Shown: positions 5,884-6,972 of the stretch, piece after piece
Position numbering within the stretch: the first letter of the stretch is position 1
Layout: each line of letters starts with the position of its first letter
Source: an uncultured Halomicronema sp.
GTDB taxonomy: Bacteria; Cyanobacteriota; Cyanobacteriia; Phormidesmidales; Phormidesmidaceae
Direction of reading: 5' to 3'
Assembly: GCA_937897665.1 (NCBI GenBank)
Contig: CALCPB010000334.1
Coordinates: 1-6,972 of the forward strand
Length of the DNA: 6,972 bases
Made by a program: the position numbers and the translations under genes
Notes under the pieces: generated by a model
What the model saw: the letters and a program-made list of their open reading frames with translations, nothing else
The model's database searches: none
What the model was told of the DNA's origin: nothing

Positions 5884-6939
5884 ATGCGACAGCAAGATAA
5901 GACGACCCATCAGCCAGTCATCATCGCTGGGATGCATCGTTCGGGCACGTCATTGACAGCGGCAATTCTGAAAAAAGCCGGTGTCAACGTCGGCAATGAG
6001 CTATTGGGGGCAAACACGGGCAATCCCCAGGGCCATTTTGAAGACAAAGATTTTTTGTCTCTGCATCAAGAAATCCTCATCTCTCAAGGCCTGAGTGCCG
6101 AAGGCTGGACGACTCTCGGCAACGTTGACGTCCCCCAGCAGTTTTGGGCTCAGGCGATGGCGTTGTGCGATCGCCGCACCCATGAGTTCGACCTCTGGGG
6201 CTGGAAAGAGCCTAGAACTACCCTATTTTTAGAGTTTTGGGCCGGTTTGCTGCCAGATGCGCAGTTTGTCTTTCCCTACCGGGTGCCTTGGGAAGTGATC
6301 GATTCACTGTTTGTCAGAGGCGATCCAGCTTTCCCCCACAATCCCCACTTTGCCGCCGAGGTGTGGATCGCCTACAACCAAGCCATCCTAAACTTTTGCC
6401 AGCGTCATCCTAACCAAACATTTTTGTTCAATTGCGATGTCTTGAAAACCGACGAACACCAGTGGCTTAACTGTGTCGCTGAAAAGTTCCAGCGCCCTCT
6501 AGCGACTCCAACGGAAACAGTTTTTCAAGCGGGTGTGATGCATGCCCAGGTCAGTAACACCCACCGTCCCGCACTGCTTGCACGGCACTGTCCCCAAGCA
6601 TTAGAGGTTTATCAAGCGTTAGAGACCCAAGCTGAGCTACCGTCGCAGTCGCCGCCGCTCGATATCACCGTCCTCACCGCTGCGGCCGATCACCCAGACT
6701 GGGTGCTGCAAGATTGGTTCACCGCAAGTCACGCGCAGGGTATTGCCGCCAAGATGGAACCGATGCAGGTGGAGTTGCAGAAAATCCACGCGGAACTCCA
6801 CAAAGCTCAAATTGAGTTGCAGCAGACCCAGGCGCAGCTGATGCAGGCCCAAACTCAAGCCGATCATTGGCAAGCCACGACACGAGCGATGGCAGCAAAT
6901 CGGTTGTGGCAGTTACGCAATGCTTGGGTGGGCGTCTAG
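5884..6939 (+). CDS. Sulfotransferase-family protein with C-terminal coiled coil
   Basis: A 351-residue soluble protein. Residues 12-28 hold the P-loop-like 5'-phosphosulfate loop GMHRSGTSL (16-24), which binds PAPS in cytosolic and Golgi-type sulfotransferases. Later blocks fit the 3'-phosphate side and core: GWKEPRTTLFLEFW (106-119), and FVFPYRVPWEVIDSLFVR (128-145, with R133 and S141 in the expected R...S pattern). The catalytic domain ends near 250. After a loop, five uninterrupted heptads (296-330: VELQKIH, AELHKAQ, IELQQTQ, AQLMQAQ, TQADHWQ) predict a coiled coil, closed by ANRLWQLRNAW (338-348). That closing segment resembles tails I associate with cyanobacterial glycan-synthesis enzymes. 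The likely job is to transfer sulfate from PAPS to a glycan, given the exporter beside it; the acceptor is not known. It could also be a non-catalytic relative, because this family varies in its catalytic base. No clear Shine-Dalgarno precedes ATG-5884 (TTTTTTAGGTC), so translation may be weak or coupled. Confidence 0.8.
   Translation: MRQQDKTTHQPVIIAGMHRSGTSLTAAILKKAGVNVGNELLGANTGNPQGHFEDKDFLSLHQEILISQGLSAEGWTTLGNVDVPQQFWAQAMALCDRRTHEFDLWGWKEPRTTLFLEFWAGLLPDAQFVFPYRVPWEVIDSLFVRGDPAFPHNPHFAAEVWIAYNQAILNFCQRHPNQTFLFNCDVLKTDEHQWLNCVAEKFQRPLATPTETVFQAGVMHAQVSNTHRPALLARHCPQALEVYQALETQAELPSQSPPLDITVLTAAADHPDWVLQDWFTASHAQGIAAKMEPMQVELQKIHAELHKAQIELQQTQAQLMQAQTQADHWQATTRAMAANRLWQLRNAWVGV
6769..6873 (+). 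repeat. Five-heptad coiled-coil repeat within the sulfotransferase gene
   Basis: Five consecutive 21-base units encode x-E/Q-L/A-x-x-x-H/Q heptads (protein residues 296-330), with L298, L305, L312 and L319 in one register. The periodicity is at the protein level; the DNA units themselves have diverged, so this is not a recent tandem duplication. Confidence 0.7.
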
Positions 6940-6951
6940 GGGGAGTTGGGG

Positions 6952-6972
6952 TTGAGTAAAGGATTTTTTGCG
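6952..6972 (+). CDS. Possible start of a further gene, cut by the window edge
   Basis: A strong GGGGGAG (6939-6945) overlaps the preceding stop. Six bases later a TTG (6952) opens a frame, (M)SKGFFA, that runs to the right edge. Only seven codons are visible, so this is a hint of a continuing operon, not an identification. The true start could be an ATG just outside the window. Confidence 0.25.

Overview
The window looks like chromosomal DNA from a cyanobacterium. The octamer GCGATCGC (HIP1) occurs nine times in under 7 kb (131, 502, 1423, 1942, 2754, 3208, 4441, 5294, 6167), both inside and between genes. The cruF-cruG pair belongs to cyanobacterial myxol-glycoside carotenoid synthesis. Base composition is moderately GC-rich, which would fit a Leptolyngbya-like or related lineage, but the sequence alone does not fix the genus.

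Layout. (1) Bases 1-533, minus strand: the 5' part of a gene for a membrane-anchored protein I do not recognise, running off the left edge. (2) 534-957: a 424-base gap between divergent genes, with a possible promoter, a short direct repeat and a solitary CRISPR-repeat-like segment. (3) 958-3123, plus strand: cruF and cruG, 24 bases apart, for the hydratase and glycosyltransferase of myxoxanthophyll-type carotenoids. (4) 3124-3427: a 304-base gap with two inverted repeats. (5) 3428-5845: a Wzm-type ABC permease and a Wzt-type ATPase with a C-terminal carbohydrate-binding-like domain, i.e. a polysaccharide (O-antigen or exopolysaccharide) exporter. (6) 5884-6939: a sulfotransferase-family protein with a C-terminal heptad coiled coil. 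A further gene may begin at about 6952.

How the genes fit together. CruF and CruG act in the membrane on a carotenoid end group, adding water and then a sugar. Wzm and Wzt should export a lipid-linked glycan made in the cytoplasm. The sulfotransferase-like protein probably modifies that glycan, or a related one, before export. The most interesting possibility is that the coiled-coil sulfotransferase plus the Wzt C-terminal domain form a 'cap and recognise' chain-length system. This would be analogous to WbdD/Wzt in E. coli O8/O9a, with sulfate as the cap. That is inference and is set out as a finding. Nothing in the window is a clear mobile element, a CRISPR array, or an rRNA or tRNA gene.
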